Shown here: positions 52,597-61,928 of the stretch, in pieces
Position numbering within the stretch: position 1 is the stretch's first letter
Layout: every line of letters starts with the position of its first letter
DNA from: Lentibacter algarum
GTDB taxonomy: Bacteria; Pseudomonadota; Alphaproteobacteria; Rhodobacterales; Rhodobacteraceae
Length of the DNA stretch: 64,000 bases
Direction of reading: 5' to 3'
Assembly (NCBI RefSeq): GCF_018860975.1
Contig: NZ_JAHKQI010000005.1
Location: forward strand, 682,001 to 746,000
Translations under genes and position numbers: made by a program
The notes under the pieces: model-generated
Seen by the model: only the letters and a program-made list of their open reading frames with translations
The model's database searches: none
What the model was told of the DNA's origin: nothing

Positions 52597-53532
52597 ATGC
52601 AAGCCTTGCTTGACGTCGTCCTGCCGGTTTTTCTTGTTGTCGGGGCGGGTTACGTCACTGTCTGGGCAAAGTTGTTTTCCAACGACGTCGTCGACGGGTT
52701 GATGAAATATACTCAGAACTTCGCCATTCCAGCGCTGTTGTTCACCGCGATCTCCGGCCTTGACCTGAGCGCCAGCTTTGATCCGTCTTTGTTGCTCAGC
52801 TATTATACAGGGTCTATCAGCTGCTTCACCATCGGGCTGCTGACCGCGCACTACCTGTTCAAGCGCGACTGGGAAGACAGCGTCGCCATCGGTTTTTGCT
52901 GCCTGTTCGCAAACTCGATCATGCTTGGCCTCGCGCTCACCGAGCAGGCCTATGGCAGCGACGCGTTGCAAGCCAACTACGCAATCGTCGCTGTGCACGC
53001 TTCGTTTTGCTACGGGGTCGGTATCACCGCAATGGAAATTGCCCGTGCTCACGCCAGCGGCGCGTCATTGGTCAAAACACCTGCTACCGTGGTCAAAGCA
53101 ATGTTCCGCAATGCGCTGGTGCTCGGTATGCTACTTGGCTTCACGGTGAACCTGACGGGGATTCATCCACCACAAGTGCTGCTCGACGCAATCGCGCTTA
53201 TCGTGCAAACGGCGTTGCCTATGGCGCTGTTTGGTCTTGGCGGCGTGCTGGTGCGCTACAAGATAAGAGGTGACAGCAAGGTCATCGCTTTCATCTGCGC
53301 GGTGTCCTTGGTGCTGCATCCGACAATTGTCTGGAACATGGGGCGTCTGATGGAGCTTGAAACACCGGCCTTCCGCTCTGCTGTGCTCACCGCTGCGATG
53401 GCCCCAGGCGTCAATGTCTACATTTTTGCCAGCATCTATGGAAAAGCAGAAAGGGTCGCTGCAGCCTCTGTATTGGTTGCAACGACGCTCTCGGTTTTCA
53501 GTGTTTGGCTCTGGCTCGGCGTGATGCCTTAA
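52597..53532 (+). CDS. AEC-family auxin-efflux-like membrane transporter
   Basis: 311 residues with about ten membrane segments in two halves: VVLPVFLVVGAGYVTVWAKL at the start, YTQNFAIPALLFTAI, an NSIMLGLALTEQAYG crossover, PMALFGLGGVLVRYKI and LTAAMAPGVNVYIFASIYG in the second half. AEC carriers export or import organic acids such as malonate or malate. Two bases after the metallohydrolase stop. Its stop overlaps the stop of the small minus-strand gene. Confidence 0.9.
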   Translation: MQALLDVVLPVFLVVGAGYVTVWAKLFSNDVVDGLMKYTQNFAIPALLFTAISGLDLSASFDPSLLLSYYTGSISCFTIGLLTAHYLFKRDWEDSVAIGFCCLFANSIMLGLALTEQAYGSDALQANYAIVAVHASFCYGVGITAMEIARAHASGASLVKTPATVVKAMFRNALVLGMLLGFTVNLTGIHPPQVLLDAIALIVQTALPMALFGLGGVLVRYKIRGDSKVIAFICAVSLVLHPTIVWNMGRLMELETPAFRSAVLTAAMAPGVNVYIFASIYGKAERVAAASVLVATTLSVFSVWLWLGVMP

Positions 53533-53675
53533 GCCGCTACGCCAAGCGTCTCTTTGCGTTTGGCAATAAACGCCGCGCGCCGTGCGCCTCGGGCCCAAGG
53601 CATTGCTGTTGTTTCGTGTTTCGCAGCTTCGATCATATTGTCGAGCCAGCGCTTGCGTTTGTGTTGGTCCTGCAT
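53529..53675 (-). CDS. Small conserved-looking basic protein (48 aa)
   Basis: 48 codons with a proper ATG and AGGATAGG upstream. The product MQDQHKRKRWLDNMIEAAKH, then ETTAMPWARGARRAAFIAKR, then KETLGVAA, is basic and helical, with no cysteine or membrane segment. I recall very similar short MPW-RG-RRAAFIAKR proteins in Rhodobacteraceae. Its stop codon interlocks with that of the AEC gene. Function unknown. Confidence 0.72.
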   Translation of the reverse strand: MQDQHKRKRWLDNMIEAAKHETTAMPWARGARRAAFIAKRKETLGVAA

Positions 53676-53845
53676 GAAACCTATCCTCATATACCTGCCG
53701 TTTACCGGCTTGTTGGTTTGACTTGATTGTTGCTCAAGTCCGAATAAAGCGGTGAAATGAGGCGCACATTGGGCGTATTGGCGACAATTTTTGAGTATTT
53801 TAGAAACAACACTGCCCCAATTGAGCCGATTGTTTCAAAATTAGC
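53676..53845. other. Intergenic region between the small basic gene and pgeF
   Basis: 170 A+T-rich bases. They must contain the promoter of the 48-aa gene on the minus strand. CAAGTC and GACTTG near 53720-53740 form a short inverted repeat. No ORF or RNA gene is evident. Confidence 0.35.
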
Positions 53846-54604
53846 TTACAGGCGAATAACCGCGATCAGGCGGCCGTAGTCTTGCTCTTTGTTGTGCGTT
53901 GTGCGGCGGTACGAGTAAAAGCGCGCCGCGTCTTCATAGGTGCAATGACCTGTCCAGCTGGTGTTGCCGACACCGCGTGCGCGCAGGCGTGACAGGCCAA
54001 AACCCGCCAAATCAAACAAATATTTGCCCTCATCGCGTCCGCTGATGAAAAAACGGTTGTTGTCGAGGTCTTCATCCAAGAACCTCTCCACAAATTCCTG
54101 CCCGACTTCATAGGAACGCTGCGAAATGCACGGCCCGATCACGGCCGAGATGTTTGCGGCCTTTGCGCCCAGCGCTTCCATTGCATCAACTGTGGCTTCC
54201 AGAACACCGCCTTGCGCGCCTTTCCATCCCGCATGTGCAGCACCGATCACACCTGCATCGTGGTCGGCAAACAGCACCGGCTGGCAATCGGCTGTCAAAA
54301 TCGCGAGGCCCAAGCCGGCTTGAGCTGTCACCATTGCATCGGCCATGGGCTTCTCTGCGATCGGCGAAGTAACGTGCACAACATCCGGCGAATGCACCTG
54401 ATGCACAGAGACAAGCACTTCGGGTGTCAGATCAAGCGCCGCTGCAACGCGCGCGCGGTTGATCGTCACCGCGCTGGTCAGATCTGACGAGCCATGCCCG
54501 CAGTTGAGCCCCGCATAGATGCCAGACGAGGCACCGCCCTTGCGAGTGAAGAACCCGTGTTTTAACGGCGCCAAACTGTCATCGGTAAGAATTTCAAGTG
54601 CCAT
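53846..54604 (-). CDS. pgeF: Peptidoglycan editing factor PgeF (YfiH/laccase-domain family)
   Basis: 252 residues. The conserved metal triad is present: His in VSVHQVHSPDVV, Cys in LTADCQPVLF and His in IGAAHAGWKGAQGGVL. HGFFTRKGGASSGIYAGLN at the start and FSYRRTTH-type end (ARFYSYRRTTHNKEQDYGR) are typical. PgeF removes wrongly inserted L-Ser stems from peptidoglycan precursors; older annotation is polyphenol oxidase. Overlaps the methyltransferase gene by 11 bases. Confidence 0.93.
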   Translation of the reverse strand: MALEILTDDSLAPLKHGFFTRKGGASSGIYAGLNCGHGSSDLTSAVTINRARVAAALDLTPEVLVSVHQVHSPDVVHVTSPIAEKPMADAMVTAQAGLGLAILTADCQPVLFADHDAGVIGAAHAGWKGAQGGVLEATVDAMEALGAKAANISAVIGPCISQRSYEVGQEFVERFLDEDLDNNRFFISGRDEGKYLFDLAGFGLSRLRARGVGNTSWTGHCTYEDAARFYSYRRTTHNKEQDYGRLIAVIRL

Positions 54605-55661
54605 GGTTGAGCCCCGCAGGCGGTGTTGCGCCGCTTTGGTAAAGTGCCATCACTTTAAAGAGCGTCCCCATTTCTTCGGGGTGCGTCAAGCGCCGATGTG
54701 CCGCAATGTGGCTTTCCAGCGCCGCACCACTGAGCTTGCTGGCCAAGGCCTGCGCCCTTTGGGTGATACCCAGACGTTCGAGGAATACGCCTTGCGGTGT
54801 CAGCGCGCTTGAAGCGGCAGGAGAGGCGGCCAGCGCAAGCGCCTCAAAGTCGACATGTGCAGTCAAGTCTGCTGCACCTGCGTTGTGCAGCGGGCTAACT
54901 TTCTCGTGTGCCTTGAGCGCCTGAAACGTGTCACCCTTTGAGCGCCAGTCGCCGTAGTCAACCAGCAGTGCCACACCGCCGTGCCGCGCGATGTGCTGGC
55001 CGATCTGCGCAGCAATGGCTTGCGACGGGGCAGAATGCTCGACAATGTCGCCGTCCTGCGTGTCGGCCAGACGATGCGTCAGAAAGCTATAGTCACTTAC
55101 CTCGGTCAGCCCGAAGGCCAAGCTGTCACCTTCTAGCCCGATAACCCGCTCGCGCCAGTTATCACCATCACGGATGAACTGCCGCACGGGCAGCGCATCA
55201 AAGAACTCGTTGGCAATGAGAAACAACGGCTGCCCTGTCAGATCAAGCTGGCTGCTCCAAGTCGCCCGATGCGGCAGCAGCGCCTCTTGTTGGCGGGCGC
55301 TCAACACGGGCGAGCTTTCAACCATCAGCACCTCGGCAGCACTGTGAAACCCCGCAACACCGCGTGTGGCGCGCAGAAGGTCAGCCATAAGCGTGCCGCG
55401 CCCGGGCCCAAGCTCTGCGAGAGTGAAGCGCTCGGGCGATCCTGCCTCCAGCCATGTCTGAGCCAGCGAGAGGCCGAGAAGTTCACCAAACATCTGGCTG
55501 ATCTCAGGCGCTGTGGTGAAGTCACCTGCCGTGCCCAAAGGGTCACGGGTGGTGTAATAGCCATGTTCGGCGTGTTGCAGGCAGATCGACATATAGTCCG
55601 CCAAGGTGAGCGGCCCCGTCGCGGCTATCTGACGGGTGATGATGGCCTCAAGCGGGTTCAC
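54594..55661 (-). CDS. MidA/NDUFAF7-like SAM-dependent methyltransferase
   Basis: 355 residues of the COG1565 family: GPLTLADYMSICLQHAEHGY, TAGDFTTAPEISQMFGELLG, AELGPGRGTLMADLLR (SAM motif I), LIANEFFDALPVRQFI and ALLVDYGDWRSKGDTFQALK. The mitochondrial relative NDUFAF7 dimethylates an arginine of complex I, and a bacterial role on the same complex is plausible. Placement between lgt and pgeF is standard in Rhodobacteraceae. Confidence 0.92.
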   Translation of the reverse strand: MNPLEAIITRQIAATGPLTLADYMSICLQHAEHGYYTTRDPLGTAGDFTTAPEISQMFGELLGLSLAQTWLEAGSPERFTLAELGPGRGTLMADLLRATRGVAGFHSAAEVLMVESSPVLSARQQEALLPHRATWSSQLDLTGQPLFLIANEFFDALPVRQFIRDGDNWRERVIGLEGDSLAFGLTEVSDYSFLTHRLADTQDGDIVEHSAPSQAIAAQIGQHIARHGGVALLVDYGDWRSKGDTFQALKAHEKVSPLHNAGAADLTAHVDFEALALAASPAASSALTPQGVFLERLGITQRAQALASKLSGAALESHIAAHRRLTHPEEMGTLFKVMALYQSGATPPAGLNHGT

Positions 55662-56569
55662 CCGCGCCGCCGCGCGTAAAGGATAAAGCCGAGGCCAACA
55701 GCCACCATCGGCAGCGAAAGAAGTTGCCCCATCGAGACACCAAACTCACCCAACCGCAGCACATGCCCAAGCGGGTTCTCGGGTGTGATAAACTGCGCAT
55801 CGGCCTCGCGAAAATGCTCGACCACAAAGCGCGCCGCGCCGTAACCAAAAACAAATACGCCAAGGATCAAACCCGGCTTTTTCAGCGCATCGCGTTTGTA
55901 GGCCAACCACAGCAGAACGAGGCCAAGCAAAGCCCCCTCAAGCGCGGCTTGGTAAAGCTGCGAGGGATGGCGCAGCAGCTCATTGCCGGTGTAAAACCAG
56001 TCACCGACAGGTTCACAGCCTTGCAGCATGGTGTCGCGGCACATTGTCGGAAACTTCATCGCCCATGGCACATCCGTTGGTCGGCCCCAAAGCTCGGCGT
56101 TGATAAAGTTTGCCAGCCGTCCAAGCATCAGGCCCCAAGGCACACCAAGGGCGATGGTATCCGCAGCGCCGATCTTGGAGACTCCGTTGCGCACCGTCCA
56201 TATCCACGAGGCCACGACAACGCCGAGAAAACCGCCATGAAAGGCCATGCCGCCCTGCCAAACTTGCAAGATCTGGCTCGGGTTGGCGAAGTAGTAAGCA
56301 GGCTCGTAAAACAAAACAAACCCCAGCCGTCCGCCGATGATGATGCCAAGGATGATCCAAGTGAGCAGGTCTTCGAGCTGGTCTTTGGTGCAAGGCGCAT
56401 CACCGGCCCAAAGCCGCGCAGTCGCCACCGCCCGCAGGCTGACGCGCCACGCAATGATAATGCCGACGATATAGGCCAATGCATACCAGCGCAGCGAGAA
56501 CTCGAACCCAGCGATAGGCAGAGTGAAAATCTCGGGTGAAATCTCGGGGAAGGGGATCATTGCTTGCAT
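55658..56569 (-). CDS. lgt: Prolipoprotein diacylglyceryl transferase
   Basis: 303 residues from ATG 56569, seven bases after AGG; the ATGs at 56572 and 56587 are alternatives. About seven membrane helices; the Lgt signature is GLMLGRLANFINAELWGRPT, with SLRWYALAYIVGI, WQGGMAFHGGFLGVV (catalytic His) and RHPSQLYQAALEG. Adds diacylglycerol to lipobox cysteines, for example of the SPOR lipoprotein in this window. ATGA overlap with the methyltransferase gene. Confidence 0.95.
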   Translation of the reverse strand: MQAMIPFPEISPEIFTLPIAGFEFSLRWYALAYIVGIIIAWRVSLRAVATARLWAGDAPCTKDQLEDLLTWIILGIIIGGRLGFVLFYEPAYYFANPSQILQVWQGGMAFHGGFLGVVVASWIWTVRNGVSKIGAADTIALGVPWGLMLGRLANFINAELWGRPTDVPWAMKFPTMCRDTMLQGCEPVGDWFYTGNELLRHPSQLYQAALEGALLGLVLLWLAYKRDALKKPGLILGVFVFGYGAARFVVEHFREADAQFITPENPLGHVLRLGEFGVSMGQLLSLPMVAVGLGFILYARRRG

Positions 56570-56666
56570 CATTAAACCTGTGTGCATCTGGAAGAAACTG
56601 ACGTCAACCTTGAGGATTGCGCTGCACTACCCCATATAGGAAGAAAGCAAAACGCCGGAGTGAAAC

Positions 56667-56912
56667 ATGCAAACACGTAACAAAGTGCTCGACGACATTT
56701 CCCAGCTGATGACCAACGCGATGGGCGTGGCACAGGGAGCGAAGACAGAAGCGGAAACTGCGATGAAATCACTGGTTGATCGCTGGCTCGCGGACCGGGA
56801 CTTTGTCACCCGCGAGGAGTTTGATGCTGTTCGCGCTATGGCTCAGAAAGCCCGCGAAGAAAATGCCAGCTTGGCAGCGCGGCTTGACGCAATTGAAGCC
56901 AAAAAGAAATAA
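56667..56912 (+). CDS. ubiK: UbiK accessory factor (BMFP family)
   Basis: 81 residues. N-terminal amphipathic helix (RNKVLDDISQLMTNAMGVAQ), then LVDRWLADRDFVTREEFDAV, and a C-terminal coiled coil (ENASLAARLDAIEAKKK). UbiK trimerises at the membrane and helps UbiJ-type ubiquinone assembly under air. The promoter lies in the 97-base gap shared with lgt. Confidence 0.92.
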   Translation: MQTRNKVLDDISQLMTNAMGVAQGAKTEAETAMKSLVDRWLADRDFVTREEFDAVRAMAQKAREENASLAARLDAIEAKKK

Positions 56913-56950
56913 CACTTGCCAGATGGCTCTGCTCAAAGTTCAGTAGAGCC

Positions 56951-57580
56951 ATGACAGATGGCGACGACGACCTGAACGCAGCCTATGCGCTCAAAACTCC
57001 TGAAGACAGCAAGCGTCTCTACGGCGCCTGGGCCGAAAGCTATGACACAGGTTTTGCAGACGAGCTTGCCTACCGCTTGCCCGAACATGTCGCCGAAGCC
57101 TTGGCTGCGCGTTCGCCGAACGGGCCGATCCTGGACATCGGTGCTGGCACAGGGCTTGTCGGTTTGGCCCTGAGCGCGCTTGGGCTTGGCCCGGTGGATG
57201 GCACAGATATCAGCCAGGAAATGCTCGATAAAGCCGCGCAAAAAGATGTCTATCAACGGCTGTTCACCGGCGACATGACAAAGCGACTGCCGGTGAATGA
57301 CGGAGCCTACAATGCTGTTGTCTCCTCGGGAACCTTCACCACGGGCCACGTCGGGCCGGAGGCTCTGGATGAAGTTCTGAGAATCGCGGCGACAGGCGCT
57401 CTGATCGCAATTTCAATCAGCGAAGCGCATTGGGAAGCAGCAGGGTTTCGTTCTAAGTTTGACAGCCTTGTCGGGAAAATCCACGATTTTGAGTTGGTGC
57501 CTGTGCAGATCTACGGCGCAGAAGCAAAGCATGAGCACGCCGACGACCGCGGCAACATCGCCCTGTTTTACAAGGCCTGA
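56951..57580 (+). CDS. Class I SAM-dependent methyltransferase
   Basis: 209 residues. SAM motif I is PILDIGAGTGLVGLAL, followed by VDGTDISQEMLDKAAQK and the motif LPVNDGAYNAVVSSGTFTTG. The start (AYALKTPEDSKRLYGAWAES, YDTGF) is shared with Williams-Beuren-like/UbiE-type small-molecule methyltransferases. Substrate unknown. It begins 38 bases after ubiK. Confidence 0.86.
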   Translation: MTDGDDDLNAAYALKTPEDSKRLYGAWAESYDTGFADELAYRLPEHVAEALAARSPNGPILDIGAGTGLVGLALSALGLGPVDGTDISQEMLDKAAQKDVYQRLFTGDMTKRLPVNDGAYNAVVSSGTFTTGHVGPEALDEVLRIAATGALIAISISEAHWEAAGFRSKFDSLVGKIHDFELVPVQIYGAEAKHEHADDRGNIALFYKA

Positions 57581-57655
57581 CCAAATAGTGCGCCATAGGG
57601 CGCGCTCAACATCTCGTCTTTAAGCCTGCGGCGACATCCTCGGATTGGTGTCTGC

Positions 57656-59059
57656 CTATTCGGGCGGAACGACCTTTCCAGGGTTCATGATATTGTTAGG
57701 ATCAAGTGCCGCTTTGATCGCCCGCATCGCAGCCAAAGCTGCGGGATTTTTGCGCCTTGCCATTGAGGGGAGCTTGTAAGTTCCGATACCGTGCTCGGCC
57801 GAAAAGCTGCCGCCATGTGCGAGCACGCAGTCTTCCACGATCTCGACAATTTGCGCTTTCACATCTGCCGAGTGGTTCGGTGCTTTTACGGCGTAATGCA
57901 CGTTGCCGTCACCAAGGTGCGCAACGATCAGTGGGTAAGCCTCGCTGTCAGCTTCTTTGATGCGCTGATCAGCCATGTTGATGAAGCTTTCGACCTTATC
58001 AACCGGCACCGCAATGTCGTTGTTGATGATCGGAGCCTGTGCAAAAATAATCTCAGCGGCAGCCTCGCGGCGCTCCCACATCTCGCGGCGCTGGGCTTCG
58101 TTTTGGGCCACGACAGCGTCGAGGATCACACCATCTTCGAACAACGTAGCAAGTGTGTCTTCGAGCGTGTGGCTGATCATAGCGCGGCCATCGTCTTGTT
58201 CGGCGGCATCGCGTGCAGCCGTTGCGCCGACTTCGACAAGTATGTTCACCGCGTGCATTTCTTCAAACGGTGCTCGCGCTTGCGTGGCTTTCATATGCGT
58301 TTCAATATAGATTTGCGGCATGTATTCAAACGCTTCGACAGCACCGCCCGTGGCCGCTTGCAACTGCCCGAGCAGGGCTAAGGCACTTGTCAGACTGTCA
58401 GTTGCAATCATCGCCGTTGCATAGGCGCGCGGTTTGGGAAACAGCTTGAGCACAGCGGCGGTGATGATGCCGAGCGTGCCCTCAGCGCCGATCATCAGAT
58501 GTTTGAGGTTATAGCCCGAGTTGTCTTTGTGCAGCTCGCTCATGATATCCATCACTTCACCTGTCGGCAGCACAACCTCAAGCCCAAGGCATAGATCGCG
58601 GGTGTTGCCATAGCGCACAACGTTGGAGCCGCCTGCATTTGTTGACAGATTGCCACCAATCATCGCCGAGCCTTGCGCCCCGAAGGTGAGGGGGAATATG
58701 AGGCCTTGTTCCTCAACCGCACCACGCAGGTTGGCGAGGATCACGCCAGCCTCGACCACCGCGATCTTGGCCTCGGCGCGCACTTCGCGAATGGCATTCA
58801 TGCGCTCTAGCGAGATCATGATCGCGCCTTCGGCAATGGCCCCTGCCGCGAGGCCGGTGTTGCCCGACACTGGCACGACGGTTGTGCCCGTGGCATTCGC
58901 GAGCTTGACGATATCGGAGACTTCAGCGGTGTTGGCGGGCCGCACAACGGCTAAGGGTGTCCAGCTGAAGTCACCGGGAAAGTCGCGGCTATACCGCTCC
59001 ATGTCAGCGCCCTCGAGCACCTGTTTGTCACCAACGATCTGAGCAAGTTTGTCGAGCAT
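57656..59059 (-). CDS. FAD-linked oxidase (D-lactate / 2-hydroxy-acid dehydrogenase, GlcD-like)
   Basis: 467 residues. The PCMH FAD-binding half shows VVPVSGNTGLAAGAIAEGAI, GGNLSTNAGGSNVVRYGNTR and MIGAEGTLGIITAAVLKLFP. The C-terminal half shows VAHLGDGNVHYAV and GSFSAEHGIGTYKL, the substrate and metal site of D-2-hydroxyacid dehydrogenases. D-lactate, D-2-hydroxyglutarate and glycolate are all possible substrates. AGGAGG precedes the ATG. Monocistronic by appearance. Confidence 0.92.
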   Translation of the reverse strand: MLDKLAQIVGDKQVLEGADMERYSRDFPGDFSWTPLAVVRPANTAEVSDIVKLANATGTTVVPVSGNTGLAAGAIAEGAIMISLERMNAIREVRAEAKIAVVEAGVILANLRGAVEEQGLIFPLTFGAQGSAMIGGNLSTNAGGSNVVRYGNTRDLCLGLEVVLPTGEVMDIMSELHKDNSGYNLKHLMIGAEGTLGIITAAVLKLFPKPRAYATAMIATDSLTSALALLGQLQAATGGAVEAFEYMPQIYIETHMKATQARAPFEEMHAVNILVEVGATAARDAAEQDDGRAMISHTLEDTLATLFEDGVILDAVVAQNEAQRREMWERREAAAEIIFAQAPIINNDIAVPVDKVESFINMADQRIKEADSEAYPLIVAHLGDGNVHYAVKAPNHSADVKAQIVEIVEDCVLAHGGSFSAEHGIGTYKLPSMARRKNPAALAAMRAIKAALDPNNIMNPGKVVPPE

Positions 59060-59079
59060 GAGGCCTCCTTGCAGAAAGC

Positions 59080-59412
59080 CTAGTCCGACAACCCTGGCTC
59101 ATCAAGCAAATGCCGCCCGTCGCGGTCTTCAACTTCGATAATCCACAAGTCAGGGTCAGAGCGCTTTTGCCTCGCCAGTGCCTCATCAACCTCGCGTTCG
59201 GCGCCCTCGGCCAGAACGGCCCAATGGCGTGTATCACTCATCAGGTCAAAACTGCGTTGGAACACTTGTGCTTGCCCGTCGAGCGTGTTGAGTTTCACAA
59301 ACACCACGCCCGCGGTGTCATCGCCATGTTGAACCACAAAGGCAGGGATGTCTTGCAGTCGCAGACGCGCAATATAGGCCGAAACCCAGAATTCAGCGGT
59401 CAGTCTGCTCAA
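59080..59412 (-). CDS. DUF1491 family protein
   Basis: 110 residues from a TTG that overlaps the era stop (TTGA). SRLTAEFWVSAYIARLRLQD, then IPAFVVQHGDDTAGVVFVKL, then VDEALARQKRSDPDLWIIEV and DRDGRHLLDEPGL match DUF1491. Alphaproteobacterial, function unknown, routinely linked to era. Confidence 0.88.
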   Translation of the reverse strand: MSRLTAEFWVSAYIARLRLQDIPAFVVQHGDDTAGVVFVKLNTLDGQAQVFQRSFDLMSDTRHWAVLAEGAEREVDEALARQKRSDPDLWIIEVEDRDGRHLLDEPGLSD

Positions 59413-60317
59413 GCGTTGCCGTCCTTGAAATTCAGGCCCATCTCTTGGTAGCGCTCGGCATCATCAAGCCAGCCGGGCCGCACTTTAACCTTGAGAAAAA
59501 GGTGAACTTTACGGCCCAGGAACTCTTCGAGTTCTTCGCGCGAAGCCTTGGAAACCGACTTGATCGTTTCGCCACCTTTGCCAAGCACAATACCTTTATG
59601 CCCGTCGCGCACGACGTAAATCATCTGGTCAATCTTGCAGGAGCCGTCTTTACGTTCTTCCCAGTTCTCTGTCTCGACAGTCATCTGGTAAGGCAGTTCC
59701 TGGTGCAGCCTCAGGGTCAGCTTCTCGCGTGTCATCTCGGCGGCAATCATCCGCATTGGCAAATCAGCAATCTGGTCTTCGGGGTAAAGCCACGGCCCTT
59801 CCGGCACTTCGGCAGCCAGCCACTCGCGCAGGGCAGGGACGCCGTGTGCGCGCTCGGCCGAGATCATAAAGGTCTGCTCGAACGGGTAGCGCGCGTTCAT
59901 GTCCTCGGTGAGTGCCAGCAGCACATCGCTCTTCACCTTGTCGATCTTGTTGATCGCCAGCGCCACGCGCTGCTTGCCCTCAAAGGCTGTCAGGCTGGCA
60001 ATAATGCTCTCAACACCCTCGGTCACGCCACGGTGCGCCTCAATGAGCAACACAACGATGTCCGCATCCGCCGCGCCGCCCCATGCTGCGGCTACCATAG
60101 CGCGGTCAAGCCGCCGCTTGGGTGCAAACAGGCCGGGTGTGTCAACAAACACCAACTGCGAGTCGCCCTCGATCGCCACACCGCGAATGCGTGCTCGCGT
60201 TGTCTGAACCTTATGTGTCACGATGCTTACCTTGGCACCAACCATACGGTTGGTCAGCGTCGATTTGCCCGCATTCGGCTCGCCAATCAGGGCGACAAAG
60301 CCCGCGCGTTTTGTCAT
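59409..60317 (-). CDS. era: GTPase Era
   Basis: 302 residues from ATG 60317 behind GGAG. G1 GEPNAGKSTLTNRMVG, G2 region VQTTRARIRG, G3 VDTPGLF, G4 INKIDKV, G5 SAERAHGVP, then the C-terminal KH domain with GKGGETIKSVSKASREELEE. Binds the 3-prime end of 16S rRNA in 30S assembly. It lies downstream of rnc with a DMT transporter in between. Confidence 0.96.
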   Translation of the reverse strand: MTKRAGFVALIGEPNAGKSTLTNRMVGAKVSIVTHKVQTTRARIRGVAIEGDSQLVFVDTPGLFAPKRRLDRAMVAAAWGGAADADIVVLLIEAHRGVTEGVESIIASLTAFEGKQRVALAINKIDKVKSDVLLALTEDMNARYPFEQTFMISAERAHGVPALREWLAAEVPEGPWLYPEDQIADLPMRMIAAEMTREKLTLRLHQELPYQMTVETENWEERKDGSCKIDQMIYVVRDGHKGIVLGKGGETIKSVSKASREELEEFLGRKVHLFLKVKVRPGWLDDAERYQEMGLNFKDGNA

Positions 60318-60372
60318 TGTGTCTTGCTCCAAAAGCTGTTGTGGCGCTTCTAGCGCGTTTAAGCGCTGGCCG

Positions 60373-61251
60373 CTAGTGCGGGCTTTTGAGGGCGCGATCA
60401 CGCAGAAAGCTATACAGCCCGGCCGCCACGATCACGACAGCCCCGAGCAGCACAAAGCCATCGGGCCGCTCGCCAAAGAGCGTCACCGCAAGGATAAGCG
60501 CAAACACAAGTCGCGTGTAGCGGAACGGCGCAACAAAGCCGACATCACCCACACGCATCGCCGCATTGAGGGCGCTGTAAGCAAAAACACCAACTAAGGC
60601 GGCCGCGATCAGCTTGAGCAATGGCACGCCTGCAGGCAGGGCAGGCGGAACGCCTTCAAGTATCGTCAAAATGGCGCCAGCAAGCACCAGCACAGAAAAG
60701 CCTAAGGTGCCAAGTTGTGCCATGGTCATGCTCGCAGGGCTCGCGCGCGTGGCCAAGTCACGCCCTGCAAAGCCAAGCATTCCGAGCACCGCAAACAGCG
60801 AGGTCAACTCAAAGCCACCTATGCCTGGCCGCAGGATTATGAGCACCCCGACAAGGCCAACAAACATGGCCGCCCAACGCCGCCAACCAACAACCTCACC
60901 AAACACAAATACCGCGCCGATGGTCACGACAATCGGTGTGGCTTGCAAAATCGCCGAGGTGCTGGCCAAGGGCGCATAGGCAAGCGCGAGGCCGTAAAAC
61001 AACCGCCCCATCAACTCAAAGGCCGAGCGGATAAGCTGTGAACGGTGAAAAACTGCAGAGTGAAACACCGCCTCTTGGCGCAGCAAGGAATAGCCTGCAA
61101 AGAGCAGCAGCCCGAGAGCACCGAAAGTGATCAGAGAGGGGCCAACCTGTGCGGTTTGCGTGGCTGACTTGAAGAACACATCCTCCAGAGCAAACCCTGC
61201 CATAGACGCGACCATAAGGCCAGCGCCAAGCTTGTTGTCAGCCTGTCTCAC
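60373..61251 (-). CDS. DMT-superfamily (EamA) membrane transporter
   Basis: 292 residues with ten membrane segments in two EamA repeats: [60 protein letters not shown], then the second repeat [40 protein letters not shown] and [19 protein letters not shown]. Exporter of metabolites, substrate unknown. It overlaps rnc by 4 bases, so it is inside the rnc-era operon. Confidence 0.9.
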   Translation of the reverse strand: MRQADNKLGAGLMVASMAGFALEDVFFKSATQTAQVGPSLITFGALGLLLFAGYSLLRQEAVFHSAVFHRSQLIRSAFELMGRLFYGLALAYAPLASTSAILQATPIVVTIGAVFVFGEVVGWRRWAAMFVGLVGVLIILRPGIGGFELTSLFAVLGMLGFAGRDLATRASPASMTMAQLGTLGFSVLVLAGAILTILEGVPPALPAGVPLLKLIAAALVGVFAYSALNAAMRVGDVGFVAPFRYTRLVFALILAVTLFGERPDGFVLLGAVVIVAAGLYSFLRDRALKSPH

Positions 61252-61928
61252 CCACCAACGCGCTCAAGCAACTCACGGGCCGCGGCTTGCTCGGCGTGGC
61301 GTTTTGAGGGGGCCGTTGCTTGGGCTGTCTCGCCACTGGCAAGCTGCGCCTCGATGGTAAACACAGGCGCATGGTCAGGGCCGGAGCGGGCCGTCTCAAC
61401 ATATTTTGGCGGGGTTTGTTTGCGGGCCTGCGCCCACTCTTGCAGCGCGGTCTTGGGGTCGCGCGCGTCACTCTCGACGCTCGCTATCCTGCTCGCCCAG
61501 AACTGCAGGATGAACGCCCGCGCGGCCTCGAATCCGCCGTCAAGATGCACCGCCGCAATCACCGCTTCCATCGCATCGCCCAAAAGCGCCGTCTTGCGCC
61601 GCCCGCCTGACATCATCTCCGAGCGCCCTAGCTTGAGCACCGCACCAATGTCGATCTCCCGCGCCACATCGGCGCAGGTTTCCTTGCGCACCAAAGCGTT
61701 GTAACGCGGCGCAAGCTGGCCTTCCTTGGCGGCTTTGTCGTCGGCCATAAGGGCCTCGGCAATCACAAGACCAAGCACGCGGTCCCCCAAAAACTCGAGC
61801 CGCTGGTTGTCAGGCCGTGTTGGGGACGAAACCGAAGGATGCGTCAGCGCGCGCAACAATAGCTCGGGCCGCTTGAAAGAATACCCGATGCGCGCCTCAA
61901 AGGCTTTGGTGTCAGCCGAGAGCTTCAC
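61248..61928 (-). CDS. rnc: Ribonuclease III
   Basis: 226 residues. The catalytic signature [20 protein letters not shown] carries the conserved Glu and Asp residues; [18 protein letters not shown] is the second metal block. The C-terminal dsRNA-binding domain is [40 protein letters not shown] and [15 protein letters not shown]. Processes rRNA precursors. Overlaps lepB by 4 bases. Confidence 0.96.
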   Translation of the reverse strand: MKLSADTKAFEARIGYSFKRPELLLRALTHPSVSSPTRPDNQRLEFLGDRVLGLVIAEALMADDKAAKEGQLAPRYNALVRKETCADVAREIDIGAVLKLGRSEMMSGGRRKTALLGDAMEAVIAAVHLDGGFEAARAFILQFWASRIASVESDARDPKTALQEWAQARKQTPPKYVETARSGPDHAPVFTIEAQLASGETAQATAPSKRHAEQAAARELLERVGG

